A stretch of DNA of 64,000 nucleotides from Brevundimonas sp. (GTDB lineage Bacteria; Pseudomonadota; Alphaproteobacteria; Caulobacterales; Caulobacteraceae), in the NCBI RefSeq assembly GCF_027487935.1, contig NZ_JAIYCP010000010.1, forward strand, positions 124,001 through 188,000. The letters run 5' to 3'. Position numbers and translations under genes: made by a program. Below the pieces are notes generated by a model. The model worked only from the letters and a program-made list of their open reading frames with translations. It made no database searches and was not told the DNA's origin. Position 1 is the first letter of the stretch, and the number at the start of each line of letters is the position of its first letter. Below, piece by piece: positions 20,213 to 28,727 of the stretch.

Positions 20213-20971
20213 ATGAGCGTCTCCTTCGACCTGACCGGGCGGGTGGCCATGGTGACCGGTGCCAATACCGGTCTGGGCCAAGCTATCGCCGTCGGACTGG
20301 CGCAGGCCGGGGCCGATATCGTCGCTGTGGGCCGTTCGGCACCGACCGAAACGGCGGCCATGATCGAAGCGGCCGGACGGGTTCTGCACGCCATCCCTGC
20401 CGACCTTTCGTCCATCGCGCCCGTTGCCGACGTCGTGGCGCAGGCTGTTGCGTCCGTCGGTGCGATCGACATCCTGGTCAACAACGCCGGCATCATCCGC
20501 CGCAACGACAGCCTCGACTTCACCGAGGAGGACTGGGATGCGGTCATCGACACCAATCTGAAGACCGCCTTCTTCCTCAGCCAGGCCGTGGCCCGGACCT
20601 GGGCGACGACGGGCCGGGGCGGCAAGATCATCAACATCTGTTCGATGCTGAGCTTCCAGGGCGGCATCCGGGTGCCGTCCTATACGGCGTCCAAGAGCGG
20701 CCTGGCCGGGCTGACGCGGCTGCTGGCCTGCGAATGGGCGTCGAAAGGCATCAACGTCAACGCCATCGCGCCGGGCTATTTCTCGACCAACAACACCGAG
20801 GCCCTGCGCGCCGACGAGACCCGCAGCCGCGACATCCTTGCGCGGATCCCGGCAGGCCGCTGGGGCGATCCGTCCGACATCAGCGGCGCGGCGGTGTTTC
20901 TGGCCTCGGATGCGGCGGCCTATGTCCACGGCACGGTGCTGGCGGTCGACGGCGGCTGGCTGGCGCGGTGA
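20213..20971 (+). CDS. kduD: 2-dehydro-3-deoxy-D-gluconate 5-dehydrogenase KduD
   Basis: The 252-residue short-chain dehydrogenase has the cofactor motif TGANTGLGQAIA (about 15-26), NNAGI (about 90-94) and the catalytic set S144, Y157 and K161 in PSYTASKSG. The KduD-like features are FDLTGRVAMVTGANTGLGQ, IRRND and the C-terminal GTVLAVDGGWLAR. It reduces 2,5-diketo-3-deoxygluconate to KDG, the substrate of KdgK. Its stop TGA is immediately followed by the complementary stop of the convergent pectate lyase gene (TGATCA). Confidence 0.93.
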   Translation: MSVSFDLTGRVAMVTGANTGLGQAIAVGLAQAGADIVAVGRSAPTETAAMIEAAGRVLHAIPADLSSIAPVADVVAQAVASVGAIDILVNNAGIIRRNDSLDFTEEDWDAVIDTNLKTAFFLSQAVARTWATTGRGGKIINICSMLSFQGGIRVPSYTASKSGLAGLTRLLACEWASKGINVNAIAPGYFSTNNTEALRADETRSRDILARIPAGRWGDPSDISGAAVFLASDAAAYVHGTVLAVDGGWLAR

Positions 20972-22342
20972 TCAGAGGCTGTTCAGCCAGTCCTCGAGGT
21001 GGGTGAAGCCGTCGCCGTCACGGTCGGCGTTTCCGTCGGCCGGATGGGCCGGATCCAGTCCCTGCGCCCGCTCCCAGTCATCCGGCATGCCGTCACCGTC
21101 GCTGTCGACCCAGGGTGATCCCGCCTCCAGTGCCGGCCAGCCGCCGACCTGGGCCTGGCTGTCTATGATGTGGCCGGTGCGGTTGCGGACGCCCTCGATG
21201 ATGCGGGCATCCACGGAGTCGCGGACCCGGCCCGCTCCGACATGAGCCAGCACCCGGACTTCAGCCTCGGCCGCCGTCTCGTCGGCCGGCTCCGCCCAGT
21301 CGGGCCTGGCCGGCAGGCGGTAGCCCGGCCGGTCTGAGTCCCTGACAAGACTCCAGGGGTCAGCCGGGACCGTGCCGTCCATCGCGTTGCCGTCAAACCA
21401 GGCGCAGGCCAGCGGGTTGGATTCCTCGAACGCCCATCGCCCCGTCGTGTCCGGCCCGGGGATGTAGGCATTGCCGATGAAGGCATAGGCCGACAGGCTT
21501 TCGGTGTCGGCATTGTAGCCCGCATGGCCACCGCTCCAGTCGTAGAAGACGTTCGACCGGAACTCGATCCGGGGGCCCTCGGGGTCGACGGACGGCGGAT
21601 TGTAATTGCCGGGCCGGGGCATCCGCGCCCGGTGCGCGGCCCACAGGTTGTGGTGGAAGGTCATGCGGGCACCGTGCCCGCCGCGCACCAGCGAGCCATA
21701 GCCGTGCTCACCCTTGGCGTGGCCGGAGGCGTTGAGCGATTCCGCGATCAGGGACCACTGGACCGTCACATCGTAGATGCCCCGCTCCGGCGGGTCATAG
21801 CGGCTGCCGACCGACAGGGTTTCGTCGATCGACCAGGAGGCGGAGATGTGGTCGAGGATGATGCGCCGGCCACGGGTGATGGAGACGGCATCGGCCTCGA
21901 CCCCGCTCTCGTCGCCGAGACGGGAGCGGATGTGCCGGATCACAACGTCGTCCGCGGCCACGATCAGCGGCTGGTCGCGCAGGGTGATGCCGCCGCCGGG
22001 TGCCGTCTGGCCGGCGATGGTGATGCGGCCGCGCCGGATGGTCAGGGGCGAGCTCAGACGGATCACGCCGCCGATATCGAAGACCACGGTACGGGGGCCG
22101 TCCGCCTCGACCGCCGCCCGCAGGCTGCCGGGCCCGGAATCGCCCAGATGGGTCACGCGCAGCACCGACCCGCCGCGCCCGCCGAGAGCGAACCGGCCCG
22201 CGCCCTCCGCGTCGGGAAAGGCGAGGGTGGGCTCAAGGCTCTGCGCGGCCGCCGGGTGTGTTCCGGACGACACGAAAATCGCAGTTACGGCCACGCCCCT
22301 GAGGATGCGACATCGAAGCGCGCTTGCGAGAACACGGAACAT
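20972..22342 (-). CDS. Secreted pectate lyase (PL1-like) with a C-terminal calcium-loop repeat
   Basis: From the ATG at 22342 (456 residues) there is a signal peptide ending HPAAAQ. The beta-helix part has FPDAEGAGRFALGGRGG, HLGDSGPGSLRAAV, VVFDIGGVI, ITIAGQTAPGGGITL and LDHISASWSIDETL, closely parallel to the lyase at 16.9 kb. The last 45 residues carry two Asp/Gly loops, DSDGDGMPDDW and DRDGDGFTHLEDW, like type-3 or dockerin-like calcium repeats. The frame stays open far upstream against the receptor gene, but the signal peptide fixes the start. It is divergent from the TonB receptor. Confidence 0.9.
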   Translation of the reverse strand: MFRVLASALRCRILRGVAVTAIFVSSGTHPAAAQSLEPTLAFPDAEGAGRFALGGRGGSVLRVTHLGDSGPGSLRAAVEADGPRTVVFDIGGVIRLSSPLTIRRGRITIAGQTAPGGGITLRDQPLIVAADDVVIRHIRSRLGDESGVEADAVSITRGRRIILDHISASWSIDETLSVGSRYDPPERGIYDVTVQWSLIAESLNASGHAKGEHGYGSLVRGGHGARMTFHHNLWAAHRARMPRPGNYNPPSVDPEGPRIEFRSNVFYDWSGGHAGYNADTESLSAYAFIGNAYIPGPDTTGRWAFEESNPLACAWFDGNAMDGTVPADPWSLVRDSDRPGYRLPARPDWAEPADETAAEAEVRVLAHVGAGRVRDSVDARIIEGVRNRTGHIIDSQAQVGGWPALEAGSPWVDSDGDGMPDDWERAQGLDPAHPADGNADRDGDGFTHLEDWLNSL

Positions 22343-22359
22343 CAGGTTAGGTTCATCAT

Positions 22360-22373
22360 TGCTACCGGTGTCA
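22360..22373. promoter_or_regulatory. Candidate LacI-family operator, copy 1, pectate lyase/TonB receptor promoter
   Basis: The sequence matches the palindrome TGACACCGGTGTCA at 12 of 14 positions with a perfect right half. It lies 18 bp before the lyase start. Its centre is 34 bp from the second, perfect copy. Confidence 0.7.
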
Positions 22374-22393
22374 CAAGCTCTTTCGCGCAGATA

Positions 22394-22407
22394 TGACACC
22401 GGTGTCA
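22394..22407. promoter_or_regulatory. Perfect 14-bp operator palindrome, copy 2, pectate lyase/TonB receptor promoter
   Basis: TGACACCGGTGTCA is a perfect palindrome with a central CG, as is usual for LacI-family operators. It is the best copy of the motif in the window and lies 86 bp before the receptor start. Confidence 0.8.
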
Positions 22408-22492
22408 AACGATTGGGCCAAGGGCGCCGGGTCGCAATAACACATAGACCGGGGCTACCTCGGCGTTCTGTATGCCCAATGGGAGGGAGCAT

Positions 22493-25483
22493 ATGATGCA
22501 AGCCATTCAGCCGGGGATGACCCGCACTCTTCGCCGTAGCCTGTTCGCTGGAGCCTCTGGCCTGGCCGTTGCCCTGTCGCTCGGCCTGGGTGCCGGCGCG
22601 GCCGCAGCCCAGACCGCCCCGCCCCAGGAAGAGGCCGCCGAGATCGACGAGATCATCGTCACCGGCTTCCGCGCGAGCCTGACCGCCGGCCTCGACGCCA
22701 AGCGGCGTGACGCCAACGTCATCGACGTGATCGTCGCCGAGGACATCGCCGACTTCCCGGACCTGAACCTGGCGGAATCGATCCAGCGCGTTCCGGGTGT
22801 CGCCATTGACCGTGACGCCGGCGAGGGCCGTTCGATCACTGTTCGCGGCCTCGGCTCCGACTTCACCCGCACCCGTATCAACGGCATGGAGGCCCAGGCC
22901 ACGGCCGGCGGCACCGATTCCTCCGGCGGTGCCAACCGCGGTCGCGGCTTTGACTTCAACGTCTTCGCCTCCGAACTGTTCAGCCGTATCACCGTGCGCA
23001 AGACCGCTGCCGCCGAGACCGAAGAGGGCTCGCTGGGGGCCACGGTCGACCTTCAGGCGACGCGTCCGTTCGACTACGACGGCTTCAAGATGGCCGCCTC
23101 CTTCCAGGCCGGCTACAACGACCTGTCCGAGAACTGGAGCCCGCGTACGGCCTTCCTGATCAGCGACCGGTTCGGCGAGAACGATCAGTTCGGGGCCCTG
23201 GTTTCGGTCGCCTACAGCGAGCGTGACTCGCTTGAAGAAGGCTTCAGTTCGGTGCGCTGGGCGCCGGCTGCAGCGCCGGGTGCCACCAACAGCGGCGGCT
23301 TCTGCTCGCCGGTCGGTCTCACGCCGGTCAATCCGACGGGAACCTCGAACGGTGCGAGCGCCACCAACTGCGCCACCGGCGTCCTGCGCCCGGCCAATAC
23401 GGCCGCGAACATCAACGCGTACAACATCGCGAACCAGGCCAATGTCTTCGTTCCGCGTCTGCCGCGCTATGGCCGCCTGAGCCATACCCAGGAGCGGCTG
23501 GGCGTGACCGGTGCCTTCCAGTGGCGGCCGGCCGACAGCACGACGATCTCCCTGGACGTCCTCTATTCCAAGCTGGATGCAACCCGCCGGGAAGACTTCC
23601 TTGAGTCGCTTTCGTTCAGCCGCAACGCTGCGGCGGGCGGTCAGACCCAGATTCACGTCCGCGATGCCGTCGTGGAGAACGGCATGCTGGTCTATGGCCT
23701 GTTCGACAACGTCGACATCCGGTCGGAGAGCCGCTTCGACGAACTTTCGACCGAGTTCCTGCAGTGGAGCCTGACGGCCGAGCATGACTTCAGCGACCGC
23801 CTGCGCGGCAGCTATTACTATGGACGGGCGGAGTCGAATTTCGACAATCCGATCCAGACGACCGTCACCCTCGATCGCTCCAATACCCAGGGCTATTCCT
23901 GGGACTTCCGCGGCAACCCTGACGCCCCGGTGATCAACTACGGCTTTGACGTCACCAATCCCGCGAACTGGGAATGGCGTCCGTCGACCGCCGGTGTCCC
24001 GCGGTCGGAAATCCGCCTGCGGCCCAACGGTGTCGATACCCTGTTCGAGTCTTTCCAGGGCGACATCGAATACGACGCCCAGGACTGGCTGACGTTCAAG
24101 GCCGGCATCAACTGGAAGAGCTACTCCTCTGCCTCGTTCGAGCAGCGCCGCACGGACGAGACCCTGGTTCCGGTCCTGCCGGGTGGCTCAACGGTGGCCA
24201 ATATCTCGAACCTGCTGACCGGGTTCGGTGTCAATCTGGTTCCGGCCGGTACGGATACCCGGTGGATCCGCCCGGACCTCGATGCCATCGCCGCGCTGTT
24301 CAACATCTACTGCAACTGTGACACGGGCGTCCCCGGCGGGGATTTCCGCCTGACGGGAGTCACGAACGGCAACGCCCGCGGCGGCAACCGCAACATCGAG
24401 GAAGAGGATTTCGCCGCCTATCTGCAGGCCGATTTCAACACCCTTCTCTGGGACATGCCCTTCCGGGGCAACGTCGGCGTGCGTCAGGTCCAGACCGTGC
24501 TCAATGCCGAAGGTTACAGCTCGACCGGCGGCGGCACCCTTGTCACCGGCGAAAACGAATACATGGACACCCTGCCGTCCATGAACCTGTCGCTGGAGCC
24601 GGTTGACGATCTGATCCTGCGCTTTGGCGTAGCCAAGGTCATGGCCCGGCCGCAGATCGGCAACACCCTCGCCGGCACCAACTATCTGGTGCCCACGACC
24701 TCGCTGGCCGCCACCGGCCCGAACTTCACCGCCGCGATCGGCAATGTGAAGCTCGAGCCCTTCCGGGCCACCACCTATGACCTCAGCGTCGAATGGTATT
24801 TCGCCCCGGAAAGCCTGCTTTCCTTCGCCTATTTCTACAAGGACATCGACACCTACATCCAGATCCTGCGCCAGGACCTGCCCTATGCCAGCCTGACGAC
24901 GCTGAACCCCTCGGCCTTCGATCCCGCCTTCTGCACCGGCGTCTGCACGGCCAGTACTGTGTTCCAGCTGACCGCCGCGGTGAACACCGAAGGCGGCCCG
25001 CTGAAGGGCTTTGAGGTCAGCTACCAGCAGCCCTTCCGCTTCCTGCCGGGCCCGCTGTCAAACCTCGGCGTCCAGCTGAACTACACCCACGTCGAGTCCG
25101 AGATCGACTATTGCGCCAACGCCCTGTGCACGGTGTTCCAGACCGCAGACCTGGTGAACCTGTCACCGGCCTCCTGGAACGCGACCCTGTACTATGAGGA
25201 CGACGCCTTCTCGGCGCGTGTCTCGGCGGCCTCGCGTGACGGCTACATCCAGAACGTCCCGGGCCGGAACGGCAACTCGATCGAAGGCAAGAAGGAGACG
25301 CTCAACATCGACGCCTCCGCCGCCTGGCAGATCAGCGAACAGGTCGAGGTGACGTTTGAAGCCCTGAACCTGACGGACGAGGAGAACCACCAGTTCGTCG
25401 GCGACGGCCTGGATCGCGAAAGCACCTCTGTCTTCCACCACACCGGCCGGCAGTATTTCGTCGGTGCCCGCTACCGCTTCTGA
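22493..25483 (+). CDS. TonB-dependent outer-membrane receptor, probable oligogalacturonide importer
   Basis: From the ATG at 22493 (996 residues; GGGAGGGAG lies just upstream) the protein has a signal peptide ending AAAAQ and a TonB-box-like EIDEIIVTGF. The plug domain contains NLAESIQRVPGVAIDRDAGEG, SITVRGLGSDFTRTRING, and a long beta-barrel ends in YFVGARYRF with a terminal aromatic residue. The type is common for oligosaccharide uptake in Caulobacterales. The operators upstream and the divergent pectate lyase point to oligogalacturonides. A strong terminator follows. Confidence 0.95.
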   Translation: MMQAIQPGMTRTLRRSLFAGASGLAVALSLGLGAGAAAAQTAPPQEEAAEIDEIIVTGFRASLTAGLDAKRRDANVIDVIVAEDIADFPDLNLAESIQRVPGVAIDRDAGEGRSITVRGLGSDFTRTRINGMEAQATAGGTDSSGGANRGRGFDFNVFASELFSRITVRKTAAAETEEGSLGATVDLQATRPFDYDGFKMAASFQAGYNDLSENWSPRTAFLISDRFGENDQFGALVSVAYSERDSLEEGFSSVRWAPAAAPGATNSGGFCSPVGLTPVNPTGTSNGASATNCATGVLRPANTAANINAYNIANQANVFVPRLPRYGRLSHTQERLGVTGAFQWRPADSTTISLDVLYSKLDATRREDFLESLSFSRNAAAGGQTQIHVRDAVVENGMLVYGLFDNVDIRSESRFDELSTEFLQWSLTAEHDFSDRLRGSYYYGRAESNFDNPIQTTVTLDRSNTQGYSWDFRGNPDAPVINYGFDVTNPANWEWRPSTAGVPRSEIRLRPNGVDTLFESFQGDIEYDAQDWLTFKAGINWKSYSSASFEQRRTDETLVPVLPGGSTVANISNLLTGFGVNLVPAGTDTRWIRPDLDAIAALFNIYCNCDTGVPGGDFRLTGVTNGNARGGNRNIEEEDFAAYLQADFNTLLWDMPFRGNVGVRQVQTVLNAEGYSSTGGGTLVTGENEYMDTLPSMNLSLEPVDDLILRFGVAKVMARPQIGNTLAGTNYLVPTTSLAATGPNFTAAIGNVKLEPFRATTYDLSVEWYFAPESLLSFAYFYKDIDTYIQILRQDLPYASLTTLNPSAFDPAFCTGVCTASTVFQLTAAVNTEGGPLKGFEVSYQQPFRFLPGPLSNLGVQLNYTHVESEIDYCANALCTVFQTADLVNLSPASWNATLYYEDDAFSARVSAASRDGYIQNVPGRNGNSIEGKKETLNIDASAAWQISEQVEVTFEALNLTDEENHQFVGDGLDRESTSVFHHTGRQYFVGARYRF

Positions 25484-25508
25484 TCTCTCCTGATCATGAC
25501 GACTCCAG

Positions 25509-25544
25509 CGCCGCCGGTTCCCTGAACCGGCGGCGTCTTCTTTT
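25509..25544 (+). terminator. Rho-independent terminator after the TonB receptor
   Basis: A perfect 12-bp stem, CGCCGCCGGTTC at 25509-25520 and its complement at 25524-25535, closes a 3-nt loop and is followed by TCTTCTTTT. It begins 25 nt after the receptor stop. Confidence 0.92.
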
Positions 25545-26554
25545 CCGGTCCGGGCAGCTCCAGCCGGATTCGCCCCCCAGAATGGTGCGATCCGGAGCCG
25601 GTGTATGGCCGGTGCTGTCGGGTTGACGCCACGACGTCGAAGCCCGCCCCGCCCTGCCTGATCCTGGCAACCGTGCCCGATTACCCCAGGGAAGCCCTCT
25701 CTCCTTGCCGGAAGCCACCCGGCACGGACCCACGCGCCGACCCGGCGCGTACCGTGTGGGCCCCTGCGTCATGCTTGTCGGGCTTCCCGACAGCGAGGGC
25801 TGAAAGGCAAGGCTGTGGTTCCAGGACCTTGCTGCCCCAACGATCCGCGAGGAGGCAGTCGCCTTTTGCGTCGATGACCCACCACCGGCGGGTTGCGTTG
25901 ACGCAAGGAACCGCTCCGGGCGACGGCTAGTCTCTCTTTGGGAGCGCGGGAGAGGCGGGTGATCGTCGATCAATACAAGGGCCGCGGCCGCCAGGCGTGC
26001 GCGACAACTGAACAGCGACAGCGATACGGTTTCCTCTATCGCCTGTTCATGCGCTGCTTCTTCGGTTCCCACCGGATGCGGCTGTAATGGCCAGGCGGGA
26101 GATCCTTCGAGTGGCCGTGGCGGGCGTGTAGTTGATGGAAGTTGTGCACCAGATGTCGCGACGGGTCCTTTCCCGTTACCTCGTGACCACCCGGTGCGGG
26201 CGCAGCCGCCGCGACTTCGTCAGCATGAGAAGGGCACGGCGGTCCTTTGACGAGGTTGTAGCGATGACCGGGCCCCCGTCCCGGCCCGTGGCCATAACGG
26301 GCGTCGGCGGGCTTCATGGCCAGGGTGCCGCTTGAGTGATGGTGCGCCGGGGTGACTCCGGCCTGCCCCTTCGGGGTGATCCAGTTTCAATGTTTGTGCA
26401 CGTCGGCCTCTGATGCCGAAGTTGAGCGTCCTCGCCCATGGCACCCTGCCAGCTCCCCGGCGTTACCCAGTGCCCGGCCCACACGATCGGCGACGGAAAT
26501 CGCCGCCGGCCCGGTTTGAAGGTAGTCTGATCAGATATTGTGAGGTCCGGTCTG
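25545..26554. other. About 1 kb without a convincing gene
   Basis: Only ORFs with poor coding character are open here. On the minus strand the best are at 25494-26072 (runs through the terminator, rich in Ser, Arg and Pro) and 26036-26317 (93 residues, His-rich, with no recognisable family). A minus-strand segment around 25800-25925 reads RWWVIDAKGDC in another frame but continues without family similarity. No terminal repeats or transposase motifs were found. It may be a decayed region between the pectin locus and the esterases. Confidence 0.5.
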
Positions 26555-27508
26555 ATGAACCGACGAAGCCACCTTATGGGCCTGGGCGCCTCCCTCGTTG
26601 GCCTTGCCGCAGGGAGTGCCGCCCTGGCACGACCGGCCCAATCGCCCAGACGGATGCCTCCCCTAACGCCGCTTCAGTGGGTGACGCCGAGGGTCGAAGG
26701 TTCCGGCCTGTCCTTCCACACATTCCGGAGCCACGCCGCGGGCACGGAGGTCAGCTTTCACATATATGCGCCTCCAGCCTATGCCGCCGATCCGGACCGC
26801 CGGTTTCCGGTCGTCTACTGGCTGCACGGCTCGGGAGGCGGGGTCTCCGGCATCTCCCGCCTGTCTTCACTGGTTGACGAGGCCGTCGCGACCGGCCGGG
26901 TGCAGCCTTTCCTCCTCGTGTTCGTCAACGGCCTGCGGATGGGGATGTACGTTGACTGGGCCAATGGTCGGGCACCCCTTGAGACCGTCATCGTCCAGGA
27001 ACTCCGTCCCCATGTCGATGCAAACTGGCGCACGATAGCAACCCGCGAGGGACGATTGCTCGATGGCTTCAGCATGGGCGGCTATGGCGCCGGGCGCTTC
27101 GGGTTCCGTTACCCTGAACTGTTCCGCAGTGTGTCCATGATGGGCGCCGGGCCTGTGCAGGAGACGCTGGAAAGGACGCCACGCGCCAGTAGGGTCCGGG
27201 CGGAAGACCTCCTCAGGGACGTCTATGGCGGCGGCCAGGACCGCTTCCGGGCAGTGAGCCCGCGCCGGTATGCGGAACAGAACGCAGCCACCCTTGCCCG
27301 GGACTCTCGCCTGCGTCTGGTCATTGGAGACCGGGACGAGACCCTGGAGAATAACCGGGACTTCCATGAGCACCTGACCCGGCTGGGCATCCCCCACGAC
27401 TGGATCGTCCTGCCCGGCGTCGGTCACGACCCGATGGGCGTGTTGACCGCCCTCGGCGACCGGCATTGGGCCTTCTATCGGGACGCCTTTGCAGCGGCGG
27501 GCGGCTGA
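26555..27508 (+). CDS. Exported alpha/beta-hydrolase esterase (esterase D/feruloyl-esterase type)
   Basis: From the ATG at 26555 (317 residues, GAGG about 9 nt upstream) the protein has a twin-arginine-like signal (MNRRSHLMGLGASLVGLAAG). The hydrolase core has VVYWLHGSGGG (oxyanion region), the nucleophile elbow DGFSMGGYGAG, Asp in VIGDRDET and His in LPGVGHDP. The substrate is unknown. Esterases of this type release acetyl or feruloyl groups from plant polysaccharides, which would suit the pectin locus 1 kb upstream, but that is an inference. Confidence 0.85.
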   Translation: MNRRSHLMGLGASLVGLAAGSAALARPAQSPRRMPPLTPLQWVTPRVEGSGLSFHTFRSHAAGTEVSFHIYAPPAYAADPDRRFPVVYWLHGSGGGVSGISRLSSLVDEAVATGRVQPFLLVFVNGLRMGMYVDWANGRAPLETVIVQELRPHVDANWRTIATREGRLLDGFSMGGYGAGRFGFRYPELFRSVSMMGAGPVQETLERTPRASRVRAEDLLRDVYGGGQDRFRAVSPRRYAEQNAATLARDSRLRLVIGDRDETLENNRDFHEHLTRLGIPHDWIVLPGVGHDPMGVLTALGDRHWAFYRDAFAAAGG

Positions 27509-27595
27509 CGCAAGCTCAGATCCCAGTCTGATCAGATGCCCGCATCCCTTCGATCGGCATCAATCCGTTAGTCCCCGTCCAGCAAGGAATCTGAC

Positions 27596-28498
27596 ATGTT
27601 TCTCGCTCGAACTCTCTTGCTGCTGTTGGCGTTCGTATCGCTTGGCCCTTTCGCCCGAGCCCAGGACACGCGGGATATCCAGATCGTCGTCGACGGGACC
27701 CCTCGACGCGCGTTGCTTGTCAACAACTTTGGGCCAGATCAGGCGGTGCCGGTCGTCATCGTCCTGCATGGTGGTATGGGCAGTGCGGAGGCTCAACGCG
27801 AGAGAACGGGTTTTGACAGGCTTGCCGTCACTGAGGGCTTCACCGTGGTTTACGCGGAAGGCACCGAAATTGTGCCGGGTCGACACGCTTGGAACACCGG
27901 CTTCCTCATGCGCCGTCAGGTCGGACTGGCGAACGACATTGCCTACCTGGACACACTGATTGACCTCCTGATCCGCGATCACAGCGCCGACCCCCGCAGG
28001 ATTTTCCTGACCGGGGGTTCCAACGGGGCCATGATGACACTCGTCTATGCAACCCAACGCGCCGAGCGCCTCGCAGCTATAGCGCCCGTAGTCGGCGCCA
28101 TGTTCAGTTTCGAGATGAAACCCAGCGGACCTCTTCCGATCATGCTCATCAATGGTGCGCAGGACAACGAGGTGCCGATCGAAGGCGGTTTCAGCAGAAA
28201 CCCTCTGGTGTCGCGCGCACAGTCAGCGCCTTACATGCCGCTGGAAGATACAGTCGGGTTTTGGGTCGAGGCCAATCGTTCACAAACGCCGCCGTTGATT
28301 ACGACAACGGGAACCGTGACCACCTCCGTCTACGCTCCGACGCCTAATGGTGCCGTCACGATCTCTGTGGTTGACCAGATTGGCGGACACGGCTGGCCAG
28401 GCAAGAGGCCAGTGCGCGGGACCAGCAACCCTATCCAGTCCTTTGACGGCGCAGAGCGTGTCTGGGAATTTTTCAAAACACAGTCTCGGGTGCCCTGA
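27596..28498 (+). CDS. Secreted PHB depolymerase-family esterase (LpqC type)
   Basis: The 300-residue protein has a signal peptide (MFLARTLLLLLAFVSLGPFARA) and a CE1/LpqC-like hydrolase. It shows PVVIVLHGGMGSAEAQ, FTVVYAEGTE, the nucleophile motif LTGGSNGAMMT, Asp in LINGAQDNEVP and His in GGHGWPG. Relatives act on polyhydroxybutyrate or on feruloyl or acetyl esters of plant polymers; the sequence does not decide between these. Base composition looks less GC-rich than its neighbours. It lies between the other esterase and tRNA-Thr. Confidence 0.88.
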   Translation: MFLARTLLLLLAFVSLGPFARAQDTRDIQIVVDGTPRRALLVNNFGPDQAVPVVIVLHGGMGSAEAQRERTGFDRLAVTEGFTVVYAEGTEIVPGRHAWNTGFLMRRQVGLANDIAYLDTLIDLLIRDHSADPRRIFLTGGSNGAMMTLVYATQRAERLAAIAPVVGAMFSFEMKPSGPLPIMLINGAQDNEVPIEGGFSRNPLVSRAQSAPYMPLEDTVGFWVEANRSQTPPLITTTGTVTTSVYAPTPNGAVTISVVDQIGGHGWPGKRPVRGTSNPIQSFDGAERVWEFFKTQSRVP

Positions 28499-28612
28499 TC
28501 GACGGTGACGACAGTTTGTCCAGACCAAGTCTTTTGCCGTGCCGAACTCACGAAATCAGTCAACCGCCGCTCGCCCGTCTGCTTCCTACTCAGAGTGTCA
28601 TTGGAGTGATGG

Positions 28613-28685
28613 TGCCGCCTAGGTGACTCGAACACCTGACCCCCGCATTACGAATGCGATGCTCTACCGGCTGAGCTAAGGCGGC
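28613..28685 (-). tRNA. tRNA-Thr (anticodon CGU)
   Basis: Read on the minus strand, GCCGCCT pairs with AGGCGGC in the acceptor stem, followed by TA, a D arm (GCTC/GAGC), an anticodon stem TCGCA/TGCGG with loop TTCGTAA and the T arm with GTTCGAGTC. The anticodon at loop positions 34-36 is CGT, for Thr codon ACG. The discriminator is A; CC of the CCA end follows. Confidence 0.95.
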
Positions 28686-28727
28686 CCTGGCGCAGCGGAG
28701 GATGTCCGTCCGTGCGAGAGGCGCTCT

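Noticed and set aside
22343-23785. Upstream extension of the second pectate lyase frame against the TonB receptor
   Set aside because: A signal peptide starts at 22342, operators lie between the two genes, and the extension has no protein-like features.
25494-26072. 192-codon minus-strand frame after the TonB receptor
   Set aside because: It spans the terminator hairpin at 25509-25544 and has no family pattern or ribosome site.
28613-28685. Attachment-site repeat of the tRNA-Thr 3' end
   Set aside because: No second copy of the tRNA end was seen by eye in 25.5-28.6 kb, and no integrase is present.
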